From the NCBI GenBank assembly GCA_015296085.1, contig DVDT01000083.1, positions 1 to 60,651 of the forward strand: a DNA stretch of 60,651 nucleotides. Reading direction: 5' to 3'. A program made the position numbers and the translations under genes. The DNA is from Trichormus sp. M33_DOE_039. Its GTDB lineage: Bacteria > Cyanobacteriota > Cyanobacteriia > Cyanobacteriales > Nostocaceae. Under the pieces are notes generated by a model. That model searched no databases, was not told the DNA's origin, and was given only the letters and a program-made list of their open reading frames with translations. Shown piece after piece: positions 27,175 through 38,059 of this stretch (position 1 is the first letter of the stretch; every line of letters starts with the position of its first letter).

Positions 27175-28092
27175 GTGCCGAAAGCAGGCATTATCTACAA
27201 TGACGTTAAACCGATAGCCGTTCGTGTGGCTATCGAAATGAAAGACAAGCTAACCGCAGCCGGTTGGGATGTATGTATGACATCAAGTATCGGTGGTATA
27301 TTGGGCTATTCTAATCCTGAAAGTCCTGTATGCCACACTCCTCTTGATGGTTTGACACCGCCTGGGTTTGACTCAGAAATGAAGTTTGCGATAGTCCTAG
27401 GGGGTGACGGCACTGTTTTAGCAGCGTCGCGTCAAGTTGCTCCTTGTGGTATCCCAATCTTGGCGGTGAATACTGGACACATGGGATTTTTAACGGAAAC
27501 CTACCTGAATCAATTGCCCCAAGCAATAGAACAGGCAATGGTTGGTGAGTATGAAATTGAAGAACGTGCCATGCTCACAGTGAAAGTCCTACGAGGAGAA
27601 TCGGTACTTTGGGAAGCCTTATGCTTAAACGAAATGGTGTTGCATCGAGAACCATTGACCTCGATGTGCCATTTTGAAATTGCGGTAGGTCGTCATGCAC
27701 CAGTTGATATTGCTGCTGATGGGGTAATTGTTTCTACACCAACTGGTTCTACAGCTTATTCTTTAAGTGCGGGTGGCCCGGTTGTGACTCCTGGTGTACC
27801 TGCATTACAATTAGTACCCATTTGTCCCCACTCTTTGGCTTCTAGAGCTTTAGTATTTCCTGATACAGAAACAGTGAATATTTATCCTGTAAATATTCCT
27901 CGCTTGGTTATGGTAGTAGACGGCAATGGCGGTTGCTACGTTTTCTCAGAGGATCGGGTATATTTGGAGCGATCGCCCTATAGCGTCAAATTTATTCGTC
28001 TGCAACCACCAGAATTTTTCCGTATATTGCGCGAAAAATTAGGTTGGGGTCTACCTCATATTGCCAAACCAACTTCGGTAGAATTACCTTAG
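27175..28092 (+). CDS. nadK: NAD kinase
   Basis: 305 residues from the GTG at 27175 ([18 protein letters not shown]); the TTG two codons earlier is also possible. The signature motifs [21 protein letters not shown] and [20 protein letters not shown] are intact. The enzyme phosphorylates NAD to NADP. It lies 155 bp after ycf39 with short repeat DNA between. A second NAD kinase, usual in cyanobacteria, is not in the window. Confidence 0.94.
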   Translation: MPKAGIIYNDVKPIAVRVAIEMKDKLTAAGWDVCMTSSIGGILGYSNPESPVCHTPLDGLTPPGFDSEMKFAIVLGGDGTVLAASRQVAPCGIPILAVNTGHMGFLTETYLNQLPQAIEQAMVGEYEIEERAMLTVKVLRGESVLWEALCLNEMVLHREPLTSMCHFEIAVGRHAPVDIAADGVIVSTPTGSTAYSLSAGGPVVTPGVPALQLVPICPHSLASRALVFPDTETVNIYPVNIPRLVMVVDGNGGCYVFSEDRVYLERSPYSVKFIRLQPPEFFRILREKLGWGLPHIAKPTSVELP

Positions 28093-28093
28093 T

Positions 28094-28205
28094 CATAGGG
28101 AATGGGGCATCGGGTATTGGGCATTGGGCATCGGGCATTGGTTATATAATCTAAATCCCCCTATACCCCTACACCCTTATACCCCTACACCCTTACACCC
28201 CCAAA
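28094..28205. repeat. Short tandem repeats between nadK and the response regulator
   Basis: GGGCATTGGGCATCGGGCAT-type heptamers (about 28105-28140) are followed by CCCCTATA/CCCCTACA/CCCTTACA octamers (about 28156-28202). They fill almost the whole gap. Confidence 0.8.
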
Positions 28206-28210
28206 AGATT

Positions 28211-28897
28211 ATGACAGCAGCTCACAGTCCTTGTGTTTTGGTCATCGAAACAGACGATAGCCTAGCTAATCAGCTTTCTTTTGATTTGCAAGAAGCTGGC
28301 TATGAACCTGTTTTGGCCAATGATGCGGCCAGTGGTTTGCAACACTATCGCGATCGCCAACCAGCTTTAGTGGTTCTTGACCGAATGCTCGCAGGTGAAT
28401 CTGGATTGGCTTTGTGCAAGAATCTCAGAAATGCTGGTATGCGATCGCCAGTGTTGGTGTTGATGGCTAGGGATACAGTTGACGACCGAGTAGCTTGTTT
28501 AGAAGCTGGTGCTGATGATTACATCCTTAAACCCTATCGCTCAGAAGACTTTTTAAAATTAATTCGCCTTTACCTCAAACCTGATATTGATACTACCGAA
28601 CAGTTAAGGTTTGGGGATCTAATTTTAGATATAGCTAGCCGTCGTGCAATTTACAACGGTCGTATTGTTGATCTCACAATGAAGGAATTTGAACTTTTAA
28701 AGTTCTTAATGGAACATCCCCGTGAAGTCTTAACCCGTGAACAAATTTTAGAAAACGTCTGGGGTTATGACTTTATGGGTGAGTCTAACGTTATAGAAGT
28801 TTACATTCGCTATTTGCGCTTGAAAATCGAAGAAGAAGGTCAAAAACGCTTGATTCAAACAGTACGAGGTGTAGGTTACGTACTCCGAGAATCTTAA
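28211..28897 (+). CDS. OmpR-family response regulator, NblR/NrrA type
   Basis: 228 residues from the ATG at 28211; the longer frame from 28124 is repeat-derived. The receiver has VIETDD, Asp in VVLDRMLAGESG, and Lys in YILKPYRSEDF, but the usual Thr/Ser position reads VLMARD. The effector domain has LTMKEFELLKFLMEHPREVL and NVIEVYIRYLRLKIE. This exact style is that of cyanobacterial NblR and NrrA regulators (bleaching, nitrogen and glycogen control); I cannot separate the two. The NblS kinase gene lies 9 kb away. Confidence 0.85.
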   Translation: MTAAHSPCVLVIETDDSLANQLSFDLQEAGYEPVLANDAASGLQHYRDRQPALVVLDRMLAGESGLALCKNLRNAGMRSPVLVLMARDTVDDRVACLEAGADDYILKPYRSEDFLKLIRLYLKPDIDTTEQLRFGDLILDIASRRAIYNGRIVDLTMKEFELLKFLMEHPREVLTREQILENVWGYDFMGESNVIEVYIRYLRLKIEEEGQKRLIQTVRGVGYVLRES

Positions 28898-29063
28898 AAT
28901 AGGACAGATAAATTCAAAATTCAAAAACTGGGACTGGGGATTGAGTAATGGTGGCTCGGTTAAGTTTCTCCCCCTGCGCCTTCATTCCTCTGCTGGCAAA
29001 ACATGGGCTATTTTTGAGAAATTTCTGTAAAATCGTTATCTAAATCACTAATTTAAAAATTGT

Positions 29064-29588
29064 ATGATGCGTTGGTTAACTTTTATTCCGATGCTGCTGA
29101 GTGTTTTTTTGATGGGGTGTTCTGTGCAATCAACAGCTAAATCTCCCTCAGCAACTGCTAATAGTACTCAAGCATTGGTGTCATCAGGGCAAACATTACC
29201 CATTTCTGCCAAGGCAAAAGTCCCCAATGGTACAGAGATTGAATTAGAAGTGGCACAAACACCTGATCAACAACAACTGGGACTGATGTATCGCCCAGCT
29301 TTACCAGACAATCGAGGAATGCTATTTCAACTCCCTTCAGCCCAACCGGTGAGGTTTTGGATGAAGAATGTACCTGTTGCTCTGGATATGGTTTTTTTAC
29401 AAAATGGTGTAGTTAAGTATATTCAAACTTCTGCTCCACCTTGTGCTAGCGAACCTTGTCCCACCTATGGCCCTAACGTAGCCATTGATCAAGTCATCGA
29501 ATTGCGATCAGGACGCGCCCAGGAATTAAACCTCAAGGAAGGGGACAGTATCAAAATTGAGTTTTTAGATACCAAAGATTTGCCCTAA
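29064..29588 (+). CDS. DUF192 lipoprotein
   Basis: 174 residues. MLLSVFLMGCSVQ carries a lipobox (LMGC), so it is likely lipid-anchored. The DUF192 domain has EVAQTPDQQQLGLMYRPALP, GMLFQLPSAQPVRFWMKNV and VPVALDMVFLQNG. The fold is conserved across bacteria; the function is unknown. Part of the rightward run from petM, with its own leader. Confidence 0.88.
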   Translation: MMRWLTFIPMLLSVFLMGCSVQSTAKSPSATANSTQALVSSGQTLPISAKAKVPNGTEIELEVAQTPDQQQLGLMYRPALPDNRGMLFQLPSAQPVRFWMKNVPVALDMVFLQNGVVKYIQTSAPPCASEPCPTYGPNVAIDQVIELRSGRAQELNLKEGDSIKIEFLDTKDLP

Positions 29589-30123
29589 AAAACCTCGGCA
29601 TTGCTGTTTCTCTGTCGCCCCAGCCACTCAGAATTCATGATGTTTACGTAAAAAATATATCAAGTATACGTAAAATAGAAAATTCTAAGGCTACTATTTA
29701 TTATGATGTCGTGAAAGTTAAATCTTACGAGCATCAGCCACAGTCACAACCTATGAAATTTGATCGTTGAAAATCTGACCTTTGGCATAGGTGTAATTAT
29801 TCGTGCATAAGGCAGTATTAGCTATGGAATCTTAATTACTAGATGTGTAGTCAAAAAGCACTACAGTAACAAAGATATAATCCATACTTCATAAGCACTA
29901 TTAGTCAAAACAATCAGCAGTAAAACGTCGTTAGAGCTAATAAAATTTAGTTTTTTTCTATTTTGTGAGAAAAAAATGGCTGTATTGCCATAAAAATAGC
30001 TCGATTGATTAAAGTGTTTATCCGGTAAGCATAAACTCATTTGTGAATTAATAGTTGCAAGGCTACATATCCATGAAAAAACAATACCTGACGGTAGATA
30101 CTCAACCAGGAGGTGAGTTACAA
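29589..30123. other. Intergenic region
   Basis: 535 AT-rich bp. A 90-residue minus-strand frame (29861-30133) has no RBS or family features and overlaps the next gene's start. A TTTACGTAAAA-like sequence repeats near 29645 and 29670. No gene is supported. Confidence 0.45.
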
Positions 30124-30315
30124 ATGTCACCATCTACATATTCACGACTGATTCATTTTCTACAGGAAGATTTATCAATTTCCGCAGCATCTTTAGCGGT
30201 GGCGTTGCGACATCGTGAACAAGACCCCGGCCCATTACCGATGATTCTTTGGCAGTACGGTTTGATTACTTTGGAACAGCTAGAACAAATTTATGATTGG
30301 CTGGAAACAGCTTAG
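30124..30315 (+). CDS. DUF2949 small protein
   Basis: 63 residues from the ATG at 30124, chosen because AGGAGG sits just upstream at a functional spacing; earlier in-frame starts (30055, 30073) lack one. The sequence SPSTYSRLIHFLQEDLSISA, HREQDPGPLPMILWQYGLI, ending EQIYDWLE is the cyanobacterial DUF2949 family. The function is unknown. Confidence 0.85.
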   Translation: MSPSTYSRLIHFLQEDLSISAASLAVALRHREQDPGPLPMILWQYGLITLEQLEQIYDWLETA

Positions 30316-30424
30316 AGTGTGAATTCTCAGAAAGGAGAATCAAATTATGCAATATCTACTCTGTCTCTTGAGAGGGTTATCGATAAAAAAGTTGAGCTTT
30401 GCCTGTTTTACTTATTTAAAGATA

Positions 30425-30474
30425 AATGTCATAAAAGAGGGAGTTAATTCATCAACTCCCTCTTTTATGACATT
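30425..30474. terminator. Perfect 21-bp hairpin, probable bidirectional terminator
   Basis: Arms 30425-30445 and 30454-30474 are perfectly complementary (core GAGGGAGTT / AACTCCCTC, with AAAA and TTTT tracts) around 8 bases. It is 110 bp after the DUF2949 stop. The rest of 30316-30794 has no gene; a 68-residue frame at 30347-30553 runs through the hairpin and is not credible. Confidence 0.8.
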
Positions 30475-30794
30475 CATCGATGAGCCAGAATCATCAAGGT
30501 GTTATCAATACCAAAACTTTTTGTTGGTCTTTGATATTACAGTGGACAGATAGTTTTGTTTAACACTTCTGGAACAGCCAAATAATCAAAGCTTGGAATC
30601 AAACATCTCCTGACGTGCTGTGCAACTCCGGTCGGGAAGATAAAAATATAATTATTTATAGCAATGGACAGTTGACAGTGGACAGACTTGAAAGCCTTTT
30701 ATTATTAAGGTTTTATGTTGGCTTGATGTCCTAATCTATCTAGCTACAGCTATATCTCAATAAAAATTCGTACTTTTTGTTAAAAAAACATGAA

Positions 30795-31238
30795 TTAAGA
30801 GCCGCTACTTAGGTCTTTCTGATTCCCATTTCTCTCTCGTTTGAGACTTTCTTCTAGAGCTTGAATTTGTTCTCGGCGAGCTTCTAATTCTAGTGTACGG
30901 CGTGCTAAATCTTGGTTTTGTAAAGTTAGAGATTGTCGCCACTGTTCGGCTCTTTCTGTTTCTTGTTGCAAAAATTCTGGAGTGATTCCAGTCGATAGAT
31001 AAGCTTGGACTAAACTTAGTACCCAGTCACAAGCATCGTCCATGCGTTCAATATCACCTGTAGGTGACAGCTCTACTAACACGAGTAATTTTTCGCTAAT
31101 AGTGTTACTTTTGCCTAGTAAAATAAAAGCTTCTTCTGGGATAATTGTCCAGAGATAGTCTGCTTCTTGACGCGCTAATAGACGTAATTGATACTGATCT
31201 AAAAATTCATTCTTATGTACTTGGGCAAGGTATAGCAT
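30795..31238 (-). CDS. Conserved cyanobacterial protein with C-terminal coiled coil
   Basis: 147 residues. The N-terminal 90 residues are compact (LARQEADYLWTIIPEEAF, LLVLVELSPTGDIERMDDAC). From about 98 to 140 a charged heptad-like stretch (ARRTLELEARREQIQALEES) predicts a coiled coil. I do not recognise a named family. It lies immediately upstream of the octamer repeats that separate it from valS, on the same strand, and could be cotranscribed with valS. Confidence 0.65.
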   Translation of the reverse strand: MLYLAQVHKNEFLDQYQLRLLARQEADYLWTIIPEEAFILLGKSNTISEKLLVLVELSPTGDIERMDDACDWVLSLVQAYLSTGITPEFLQQETERAEQWRQSLTLQNQDLARRTLELEARREQIQALEESLKRERNGNQKDLSSGS

Positions 31239-31254
31239 AGCATTTTAGGAGTTT

Positions 31255-31362
31255 AGGGGTGTAAGGGTGTGAGGGTGTAAGGGTGTAAGGGTGTAAGGGA
31301 TGATTAATTGGTATGTTTTCTTACCCCTATACCCCTATAGCCCTATAGCCCTATACCCTTAC
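31255..31362. repeat. Octamer tandem repeats between valS and its downstream gene
   Basis: Several GGGTGTAA units (31255-31300) and then CCCCTATA/GCCCTATA units (31325-31358) fill the 126-bp gap. Confidence 0.8.
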
Positions 31363-31364
31363 AT

Positions 31365-34300
31365 TTATGCTAAACCACGCAGGCGATCGCGTAAAATTTC
31401 TGCTTGTTTTTCAGCTTCGGTTAAAGCGTCTCTTGCGGCTTGCACTACATCAGGTCTAGCTTTATCCACAAAGTTGGCGTTGCTTAACCTACCTTTGAGA
31501 GATTGGGCTTCGGCTTCGACTTTACCCAGACTTTTCTCTAGTTTGGCACGCATGGCTTCTATATCCACCACTCCATCCAAAGGTATAACTACCTGTACTG
31601 TACCGACTACACCCGCAATGGCTTTTTCTGGTTCTTTAGCTGGTGGTTGTAATTCCTGCGCTGCTGGAGTTTTTTCTGATGTTGGTGGGAATAATTGCGC
31701 CCAGAATTTTTGTCTGGTTTTAGCTGACAATAAGGTGGTAATAACAAACCAAGCAGTGTAACCTAAACCAACAACTTCAAAGAAAGTACCCAGGACGGGA
31801 ATATTATCTAGAGTATCGCCAACTGCTAGGGCGAGTCGGAAAAATATTAAACCTACAATCAGCCAAACAATTGTCCGCCAACTACTTTTGGATTTTGGTA
31901 GTATAACTGTTTGGGGTTGTACTTCACCTCCGATGGTCAAATTTTCTACTTTGGCTAAATCTTTAATATAAGATTGTCCAGCCGTGAGGATTTGCCGTTC
32001 TTGGGAATTTTCAGACTGTAAATTCGCGGTTACTTTCACCCCTGGCTTGACTTCCGCCTCGGCGCGTAAGTTGCGGATGGTGCGAATAGTGCCAATGAGC
32101 AGTTCAAACTGTTCTTCTAAGGCTGGGTTAATTAAGTTTGTATCGGCTTGAGGATATGCCTGTAAAGCTAAAGTTTGCTTGGAGTCTGCTGGTTGTTGGG
32201 TGAGAGTCTGCCAAATTTCCTCAGTGATGTGAGGCATAAAGGGATGCAGTAACTTTAATATCCCTTCAAGTACGTAGGCAAGAGTTTGTTGGGCGACTCG
32301 ACGCGAGGCTGGGTCTGCGTCCTTTTGCAGTCTCGATTTAACTAACTCAATATACCAGTCGCAAAAATCACCCCATATGAATTCGTATATGCCCTTGGCT
32401 GCTTCCCCTAAACCATAGTTATCGATGTAGTTAGTGGTTTGCTTAATAACTTGATGATAACGGGAAAGAATCCAGCGATCGCTTAATTCTAGGGATTGGG
32501 GGTTGGGGATTGGGGAATTCCCAGTACCCAGTCCGAGTTCCCCAGTCCCCAGTCCATCAAGATTCATCATTACGAATCTAGCAGCGTTCCACAACTTGTT
32601 GGCGAAGTTGCGGGAAGCTTCCACTGACGATGATTCATCTTTTTTGCGGTCATATTCTAAGCGAATATCTTGACCTGCACCTGCTACTTCCTTCACTAAG
32701 GTGTAACGTAGGGCATCAGTACCGTATTTATCAATTAGCAACAGTGGGTCAATCCCATTGTTAGCCGACTTAGACATCTTCTTATTATTTTCATCCCTCA
32801 CTAAACCGTGGATGTAAACAGTTTGGAAGGGCATTGTTTCAGTAAAATGACCAGCCATCATAGTCATTCTGGCTACCCAGAAAAAGATGATATCAAAGCC
32901 TGTAACTAGGGTGGTGGTAGGGTAGTAGGTGGCTAAATCTTGAGTTTTTTCAGGCCAGCCTAATGTAGAAAATGGCCACAGCCCTGAAGAAAACCAAGTA
33001 TCTAAGACATCTGGGTCTTGTTCTAATTGAACATTTTCACCAAATTGGGCTTTCGCTTTCTCCCATGCTTCCTCAGTGGATTTAGCGACAATAAACGGGG
33101 TGGTGTCGGTGATTTGTCCGTCTGTTTCGCTGACAGCATACCAAGCGGGGATTTGATGACCCCACCACAATTGACGGGAAATACACCAATCTCTCAAACT
33201 GACTAACCAGTCACGATAAACCTTAGTCCAGCGTTGGGGGACAAATTCGGGGGTATTTTTCTGGTCGAGAAATTCTAAAGCCTTATCCGCCATTGGACGA
33301 ATTTTCACAAACCACTGAGTAGAAAGTAAAGGCTCAATGGGTACTTTACCGCGATCGCTATAAGGAACGGTATGCTTATAATCTTCTACCTTCACCAGCA
33401 CACCGTCAGCTTCTAAGCGTGCGACTACGTTCTTTCTGGCGACAAAGCGGTCTTGTCCTTGAAACTCCCCACCGTTGGCATTCAGTGTGCCATCTTTATT
33501 GAGGATATTAATAAACGGCAGATTATGACGCTTACCCATTTCAAAGTCATTGGGGTCATGGGCAGGAGTCACTTTCACGCAACCTGTCCCGAAACTGGGG
33601 TCAACTAACTCATCACCAATGATGGGAATTTCCCGTTGCATAATTGGTAGAGTTAGGGTTTTACCAATCAGGTGTTTATATCTTTCATCATTGGGATTAA
33701 CAGCTACACCTGTATCACCCAACATAGTTTCTGGGCGAGTTGTCGCCACTTCCACATAACCAGAACCATCACTCAAGGGGTAACGGAAATGCCAAAGATT
33801 ACCCTCAACTTCTTTAGATTCCACCTCGACATCAGACACCGCCGACTGAGAAGCCGGACACCAGTTAACTAAATATTCACCACGATAAATTAAACCCTCA
33901 TTGTAGAGACTGACAAAGGCTTCTACCACAGCTTTAGATAAACCTTCATCCAGGGTAAATCTTTCCCGTGACCAGTCTACCGATACACCCAAGCGGCGCA
34001 GCTGATTAACAATTGTTCCCCCTGACTCCGCCTTCCACTTCCAAGCACGTTCTAGAAATTGGTCGCGTCCCAATTCATAGCGAGTTTTACCCTCAGCTTT
34101 GAGTTGTTTTTCGAGAATAGTATGGACAGCGATACTGGCGTGGTCAGTTCCAGGTAGCCACAGGGTATTTCGTCCCTGCATCCGGTGATAACGCACCAAC
34201 GCATCAATCAACGCACTTTCAAAGGCGTGACCCATGTGCAGACTACCAGTAACGTTTGGTGGCGGAATTACGACACAATAAGGTTCACCACTATGATTGG

Positions 34301-34403
34301 GGTCAGCTTTGTAGATTTGGTTGTCTTCCCAGAATTTTTGCCACTTCGCTTCAGTAGAAAAAGGGTCGTATAAACTGGGAAGATTCGGTATAGTTGCGGT
34401 CAT
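31365..34403 (-). CDS. valS: Valyl-tRNA synthetase with inserted CAAD membrane domain
   Basis: 1012 residues. The class I motifs are [16 protein letters not shown] (HIGH-type, near 47-62) and KKMSKSANN (KMSKS, near 541). The anticodon-binding domain includes [10 protein letters not shown] and [15 protein letters not shown]. Between it and the C-terminal coiled coil ([10 protein letters not shown]..., [18 protein letters not shown]) lies an insertion at about 838-925 with two hydrophobic segments ([18 protein letters not shown] and [15 protein letters not shown]). This is the CAAD domain known from synthetases of some cyanobacteria, which anchors them to thylakoid membranes. Residues about 613-637 are encoded by short tandem repeats. 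It charges tRNA-Val. Confidence 0.95.
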   Translation of the reverse strand: MTATIPNLPSLYDPFSTEAKWQKFWEDNQIYKADPNHSGEPYCVVIPPPNVTGSLHMGHAFESALIDALVRYHRMQGRNTLWLPGTDHASIAVHTILEKQLKAEGKTRYELGRDQFLERAWKWKAESGGTIVNQLRRLGVSVDWSRERFTLDEGLSKAVVEAFVSLYNEGLIYRGEYLVNWCPASQSAVSDVEVESKEVEGNLWHFRYPLSDGSGYVEVATTRPETMLGDTGVAVNPNDERYKHLIGKTLTLPIMQREIPIIGDELVDPSFGTGCVKVTPAHDPNDFEMGKRHNLPFINILNKDGTLNANGGEFQGQDRFVARKNVVARLEADGVLVKVEDYKHTVPYSDRGKVPIEPLLSTQWFVKIRPMADKALEFLDQKNTPEFVPQRWTKVYRDWLVSLRDWCISRQLWWGHQIPAWYAVSETDGQITDTTPFIVAKSTEEAWEKAKAQFGENVQLEQDPDVLDTWFSSGLWPFSTLGWPEKTQDLATYYPTTTLVTGFDIIFFWVARMTMMAGHFTETMPFQTVYIHGLVRDENNKKMSKSANNGIDPLLLIDKYGTDALRYTLVKEVAGAGQDIRLEYDRKKDESSSVEASRNFANKLWNAARFVMMNLDGLGTGELGLGTGNSPIPNPQSLELSDRWILSRYHQVIKQTTNYIDNYGLGEAAKGIYEFIWGDFCDWYIELVKSRLQKDADPASRRVAQQTLAYVLEGILKLLHPFMPHITEEIWQTLTQQPADSKQTLALQAYPQADTNLINPALEEQFELLIGTIRTIRNLRAEAEVKPGVKVTANLQSENSQERQILTAGQSYIKDLAKVENLTIGGEVQPQTVILPKSKSSWRTIVWLIVGLIFFRLALAVGDTLDNIPVLGTFFEVVGLGYTAWFVITTLLSAKTRQKFWAQLFPPTSEKTPAAQELQPPAKEPEKAIAGVVGTVQVVIPLDGVVDIEAMRAKLEKSLGKVEAEAQSLKGRLSNANFVDKARPDVVQAARDALTEAEKQAEILRDRLRGLA
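32493..32563 (-). repeat. Heptanucleotide repeats inside valS
   Basis: TTGGGGA and CAGTCCC-type units like those between genes are translated in frame as [20 protein letters not shown], between the catalytic core (ARFVMMNL) and the anticodon-binding domain ([10 protein letters not shown]). Confidence 0.8.
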
Positions 34404-34503
34404 TCTGGGAAATTTAAGTTTGAAGGACTATTAAATTTTGCCACAGGGTTGGGGATTGAGAAGGCACAAGGCAAAAGTCAAAAGAAAAGAGTCTTTTGTC
34501 TTT

Positions 34504-35475
34504 TTAGTTCTTCTGTTCCTTTTGATTTCTGGTATCTATAAATTTTAACTGGTGGTAGAGACAACTGATTTGTGGTAAATCTAATCCGGCAGACTGGGCT
34601 TTTCTTAAAGGATTACCGATAATTGCTTCTACTTCTAAGGGACGGTGTTCATCGTAGTCGATTTTCATGCTGGTGCGGTAAGGGGTCATCTTGACGGTGT
34701 AATCTAGCATGGTTTGAATGAAACTATCAGGAATGATTCGCCCCATACTATTTGCCCCGGCTTTCACCTCATACATGATTTGTTCTACTAACGTTCTGCT
34801 GTAGGTATCTGCCATCAACTCATTCGTACTGGCGTTGAGGATGACGGACAATCCATTGTAGGGGATATTCCATACAAGTTTTTTCCATCTTGCCAGTAAT
34901 AAATCTTCAGCCAAGTCCATCCCAATTCCGGTGGATTGAAAGTCATCGGCTATTTGCTGCATTCTCTCTGTTATCCCGGCCTGAGAATATGCCGGCAGAT
35001 ATTCTCCTAATGTGATGTGTCCGTAGTCCAAATGCCGGATATGTCCTAACCCCACTTTATTGGAACACAGGAAGCACAAACCCCCAATTACTTTAACTTC
35101 ACCGAGAATTTGGGCAACTTCTTCTTCTACACCTAACCCGTTCTGCAATACTAAGACTACGCCATTCTCTTTAACCACAGGTGGTAATAGCTGCGGTAGC
35201 AAATGGTTTTGTGTGGTTTTTAGTGCTACTACTACCACATCACATTTCGGCATCTTGGTGACATCGTTGTAGGCGTTGACTTGGGGAAGGGTAAAGTCGC
35301 CGTCTTTGGACTCGACGATTAAACCATGCTGACGGACATGTTCATAATCCCTCCTGAGTAAAAAGTGAACATCTAAACCCGCTTTTTGCAATTTAGCACC
35401 GTAAAACCCACCTAATGCACCAGTTCCTAGGATGCCATACTTGCGATCGCCTAGCGTAGTTTGCTGTCCACTCAT
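34504..35475 (-). CDS. Ketopantoate reductase-like protein (ApbA/PanE family)
   Basis: 323 residues. The N-terminal NADP-binding motif is YGILGTGALGGFYGAKLQKA; VLVLQNGLGVEEEVAQILGE and the C-domain RWKKLVWNIPYNGLSVI are family-typical. The role in pantothenate synthesis is possible, but many paralogues with this fold act on other substrates, so the symbol is withheld. It lies 100 bp upstream of valS on the same strand, separated by repeat-like DNA. Confidence 0.82.
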   Translation of the reverse strand: MSGQQTTLGDRKYGILGTGALGGFYGAKLQKAGLDVHFLLRRDYEHVRQHGLIVESKDGDFTLPQVNAYNDVTKMPKCDVVVVALKTTQNHLLPQLLPPVVKENGVVLVLQNGLGVEEEVAQILGEVKVIGGLCFLCSNKVGLGHIRHLDYGHITLGEYLPAYSQAGITERMQQIADDFQSTGIGMDLAEDLLLARWKKLVWNIPYNGLSVILNASTNELMADTYSRTLVEQIMYEVKAGANSMGRIIPDSFIQTMLDYTVKMTPYRTSMKIDYDEHRPLEVEAIIGNPLRKAQSAGLDLPQISCLYHQLKFIDTRNQKEQKN

Positions 35476-35636
35476 GATTTTTTACCCAAGATTTTCTGAT
35501 AATCATAGAGCAGTGTCTTAAAACCAACTGCATTGCACTTGTGATTTACCGTCATAGTTAAAAATAATTTTGTTAATAAAAATTCAAATTGTTTCACTAT
35601 AATTTAAAATTTTTGGCAAGAGATCAGGAGAAAAAA

Positions 35637-36038
35637 ATGGCTGATATTGTTGATATTGCTGTCGGTGCTGGTGCTTTTAACACTCTAGTAACTGCTGTAC
35701 AAGCAGCTGGTTTAGTAGAAACATTAAAAAGTCCAGGGCCATTTACTGTTTTTGCACCCAATGATGATGCTTTTGCAAAATTACCACCAGGAACTATCCA
35801 AACTTTGGTGCAGAATATCCCTCAGCTAACGAGAATCTTAAAATATCATGTCGTACCTGGAAGGCTGAAACAGTCTGATTTAGCTGAACTTGGTACAGTT
35901 ACATCTGTTGAAGGTTCAACCATCAAAATTGATTGTTCTGATGGTTTTGAAGTCAAAAATGCCACAGTTTTAGCAGCAGATATCGAAGCTGATAACGGCG
36001 TAATTCACGTTATTGATACGGTAATTTTGATGGGTTAA
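35637..36038 (+). CDS. FAS1 (fasciclin) domain protein without signal peptide
   Basis: 133 residues from the ATG at 35637, with CAGGAG well placed upstream; the frame from 35589 is less likely. One complete FAS1 domain: [50 protein letters not shown], and [11 protein letters not shown]. No export signal is visible, unlike the paralogue at 13410. Single-domain FAS1 proteins of this size are common in cyanobacteria; the function is unclear. Confidence 0.9.
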   Translation: MADIVDIAVGAGAFNTLVTAVQAAGLVETLKSPGPFTVFAPNDDAFAKLPPGTIQTLVQNIPQLTRILKYHVVPGRLKQSDLAELGTVTSVEGSTIKIDCSDGFEVKNATVLAADIEADNGVIHVIDTVILMG

Positions 36039-36047
36039 TCGTTGTCT

Positions 36048-36066
36048 AGGTGGGCATTACCCACCT
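36048..36066 (+). terminator. Hairpin after the FAS1 gene
   Basis: AGGTGGG-CATTA-CCCACCT starts 10 bp after the stop codon. It lacks a clear T-tract, so termination is likely but not certain. Confidence 0.5.
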
Positions 36067-36240
36067 CAACTATTGCTTAATCATTGAGATTACTTATTAC
36101 AAGCATAGTTAAAGACTTATGTATTTTAATTTATGTTAAATATATGCAGAAGCATTTACTTTAGATATATGCTGAGTTAAGTTGATATATCTAAAAATAT
36201 ATTGTGTTTTTTAGATGCCAACATTATCCCAACAGAATTA

Positions 36241-36576
36241 ATGTTCGATTTTTATAATTTAGCCGAGTTCTCCCGTAATAACTGCCTTGGTATTTGTGCG
36301 TTTCTAATACCAGCCAATCTACTAACTACGTTGTTAACAATTATTTTGGCTGTCGTCGGTCGCCCGAATTTTCAAATTCGCCAAGCTGCCAGTTTTGCAA
36401 GTATTTTTGCCCTCTTAATGGTGCTACACGTATATAGTTGGTTCATCATTGGTGTGGTGATGCCTCCTACCTATATTTTGTTAGGGTTAGCAATTACCTG
36501 CTTACTCGCTAATGTTGCAGCTATCATTCTGCCCAAACGTCATCTTCAGGCCTCCACTATTTCCCAAAATGTCTAA
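36241..36576 (+). CDS. Small membrane protein of unknown function
   Basis: 111 residues from the ATG at 36241 (FDFYNLAEFSRNNCLGICAF). Three hydrophobic segments are visible (ICAFLIPANLLTTLLTIILA, FALLMVLHVYSWFIIGVVM, YILLGLAITCLLANVAAII). It resembles hypothetical proteins restricted to cyanobacteria. An in-frame upstream start at 36202 is possible. It converges with dapL. Confidence 0.6.
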   Translation: MFDFYNLAEFSRNNCLGICAFLIPANLLTTLLTIILAVVGRPNFQIRQAASFASIFALLMVLHVYSWFIIGVVMPPTYILLGLAITCLLANVAAIILPKRHLQASTISQNV

Positions 36577-36686
36577 ATTAAATGGTGGTAGAGGACAGCA
36601 GGGAATTTCCCATAAATATCTGCCTCTACCGGTTTTGCTCAAAATCAATCAGCAGCAAGTGGGAGGAAATTCTCCACAACCAACTT

Positions 36687-37922
36687 TTAAACTTTAAACT
36701 TTTCCGTAATCCTCTTCATTGCTTCCTCTACATTTTCACGGCTGTTAAATGCAGAAATTCGGAAGTAGCCTTCGCCAGCCGCACCAAAGCCAGAACCGGG
36801 TGTACCGACAACATTGCAGGTATTGAGCAATTTATCAAAGAAATCCCAACTAGAAAGGCCATTGGGAGTTTTCACCCATACGTAAGGTGCATTCACACCA
36901 CCATATACAGCTATACCGGCATCTGTGAGTTGTTCGCGGATGATTTTGGCATTTTCTAGATAAAAGCTCACTAAAGCCTTGATTTGGGCTTGTCCAGCTT
37001 CCGAGTACACTGCTTCCGCACCCCGTTGCACAATGTAGGATACGCCGTTAAATTTGGTAGACTGACGACGATTCCACAGTTTCCACAATTCAACATCAGC
37101 ACCATCGGCGGCTTTAGCCGTTAAGGTTTTGGGGACAACAGTTAAAGCGCAACGTGTACCTGTAAAGCCTGCATTTTTGGAAAAAGAACGAAACTCAATG
37201 GCACAATCTCTCGCGCCTTCAATTTCGTAGATAGAATGAGGTAGCGATGGATCAGTAATATAGGCTTCGTAAGCAGCATCAAAGAAAATAATCGAGTTAT
37301 TCGCCTTGGCGTATTCTACCCACGCTTGGAGATATTCTTTGGTGGCGGTTGCACCCGTGGGATTATTGGGGAAACAGAGGTAAATTAAATCGACTTTCTG
37401 GGAGGGAATTTCCGCTATGAAGTTGTTTTCGGCAGAAATTGGCAGGTAAACTAAACCCTCAAATTCGCCTTTTTCATTGGCAGTTCCAGTATGTCCCGCC
37501 ATGACATTAGTATCGACATATACGGGGTAAACTGGGTCAGTGACAGCAATAGTGTTGTTATTACCGAAGATATCAAGAATATTACCTGTGTCGCATTTAG
37601 AACCGTCAGAAATAAAGATTTCCGAGGCATCAATTTCACATCCCCGTGCTTGGAAATCTTGAGCCGCAATTTTTTCCCTTAACCAAGCATATCCTTGTTC
37701 CGGGCCGTAACCTTGGAAAGTGGCGCGATCGCCCATTTCTTCCACAGCTTTAATCATTGCTGTGCGGCAAGCTTCTGGTAAGGGTTCGGTGACATCACCA
37801 ATTCCCAAACGGATAATCTTAGCATCAGGATTAGCTTGAGCAAAAGCATTGACCCGACGCGCAATTTCTGGGAACAAGTAACCAGCTTTTAGTTTTAAGT
37901 AGTTGTCGTTAATGGTTGCCAT
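36687..37922 (-). CDS. dapL: LL-diaminopimelate aminotransferase
   Basis: 411 residues from the ATG at 37922, the usual length; an upstream in-frame extension of 17 residues is hydrophobic chance sequence. Landmarks: [52 protein letters not shown], and the PLP lysine in [20 protein letters not shown]. The enzyme converts tetrahydrodipicolinate directly to LL-diaminopimelate for lysine and peptidoglycan, the route used by cyanobacteria and plants. It lies downstream of nblS on the same strand. Confidence 0.95.
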   Translation of the reverse strand: MATINDNYLKLKAGYLFPEIARRVNAFAQANPDAKIIRLGIGDVTEPLPEACRTAMIKAVEEMGDRATFQGYGPEQGYAWLREKIAAQDFQARGCEIDASEIFISDGSKCDTGNILDIFGNNNTIAVTDPVYPVYVDTNVMAGHTGTANEKGEFEGLVYLPISAENNFIAEIPSQKVDLIYLCFPNNPTGATATKEYLQAWVEYAKANNSIIFFDAAYEAYITDPSLPHSIYEIEGARDCAIEFRSFSKNAGFTGTRCALTVVPKTLTAKAADGADVELWKLWNRRQSTKFNGVSYIVQRGAEAVYSEAGQAQIKALVSFYLENAKIIREQLTDAGIAVYGGVNAPYVWVKTPNGLSSWDFFDKLLNTCNVVGTPGSGFGAAGEGYFRISAFNSRENVEEAMKRITEKFKV

Positions 37923-38059
37923 AGTGAAGCAGAAAATAAGGCCTAGATAAAACAGCTTACCAGTCCTTTGCAAAAGGGTTTAGGGGTTTAGGGGTGTGAG
38001 GGTTTAGGGGTGTGGTAGAGAGAGACAAAAAGGTTTATGGAATTAGAGGCAGACTCTAA

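Noticed and set aside
29861-30133. 90-residue minus-strand frame
   Set aside because: It is AT-rich, overlaps the leader and start of the DUF2949 gene on the other strand, and lacks an RBS.
30347-30553. 68-residue frame after the DUF2949 gene
   Set aside because: It passes through the perfect 21-bp hairpin and has no recognisable features.
36582-36959. 125-residue plus-strand frame
   Set aside because: It is a shadow of dapL on the opposite strand.
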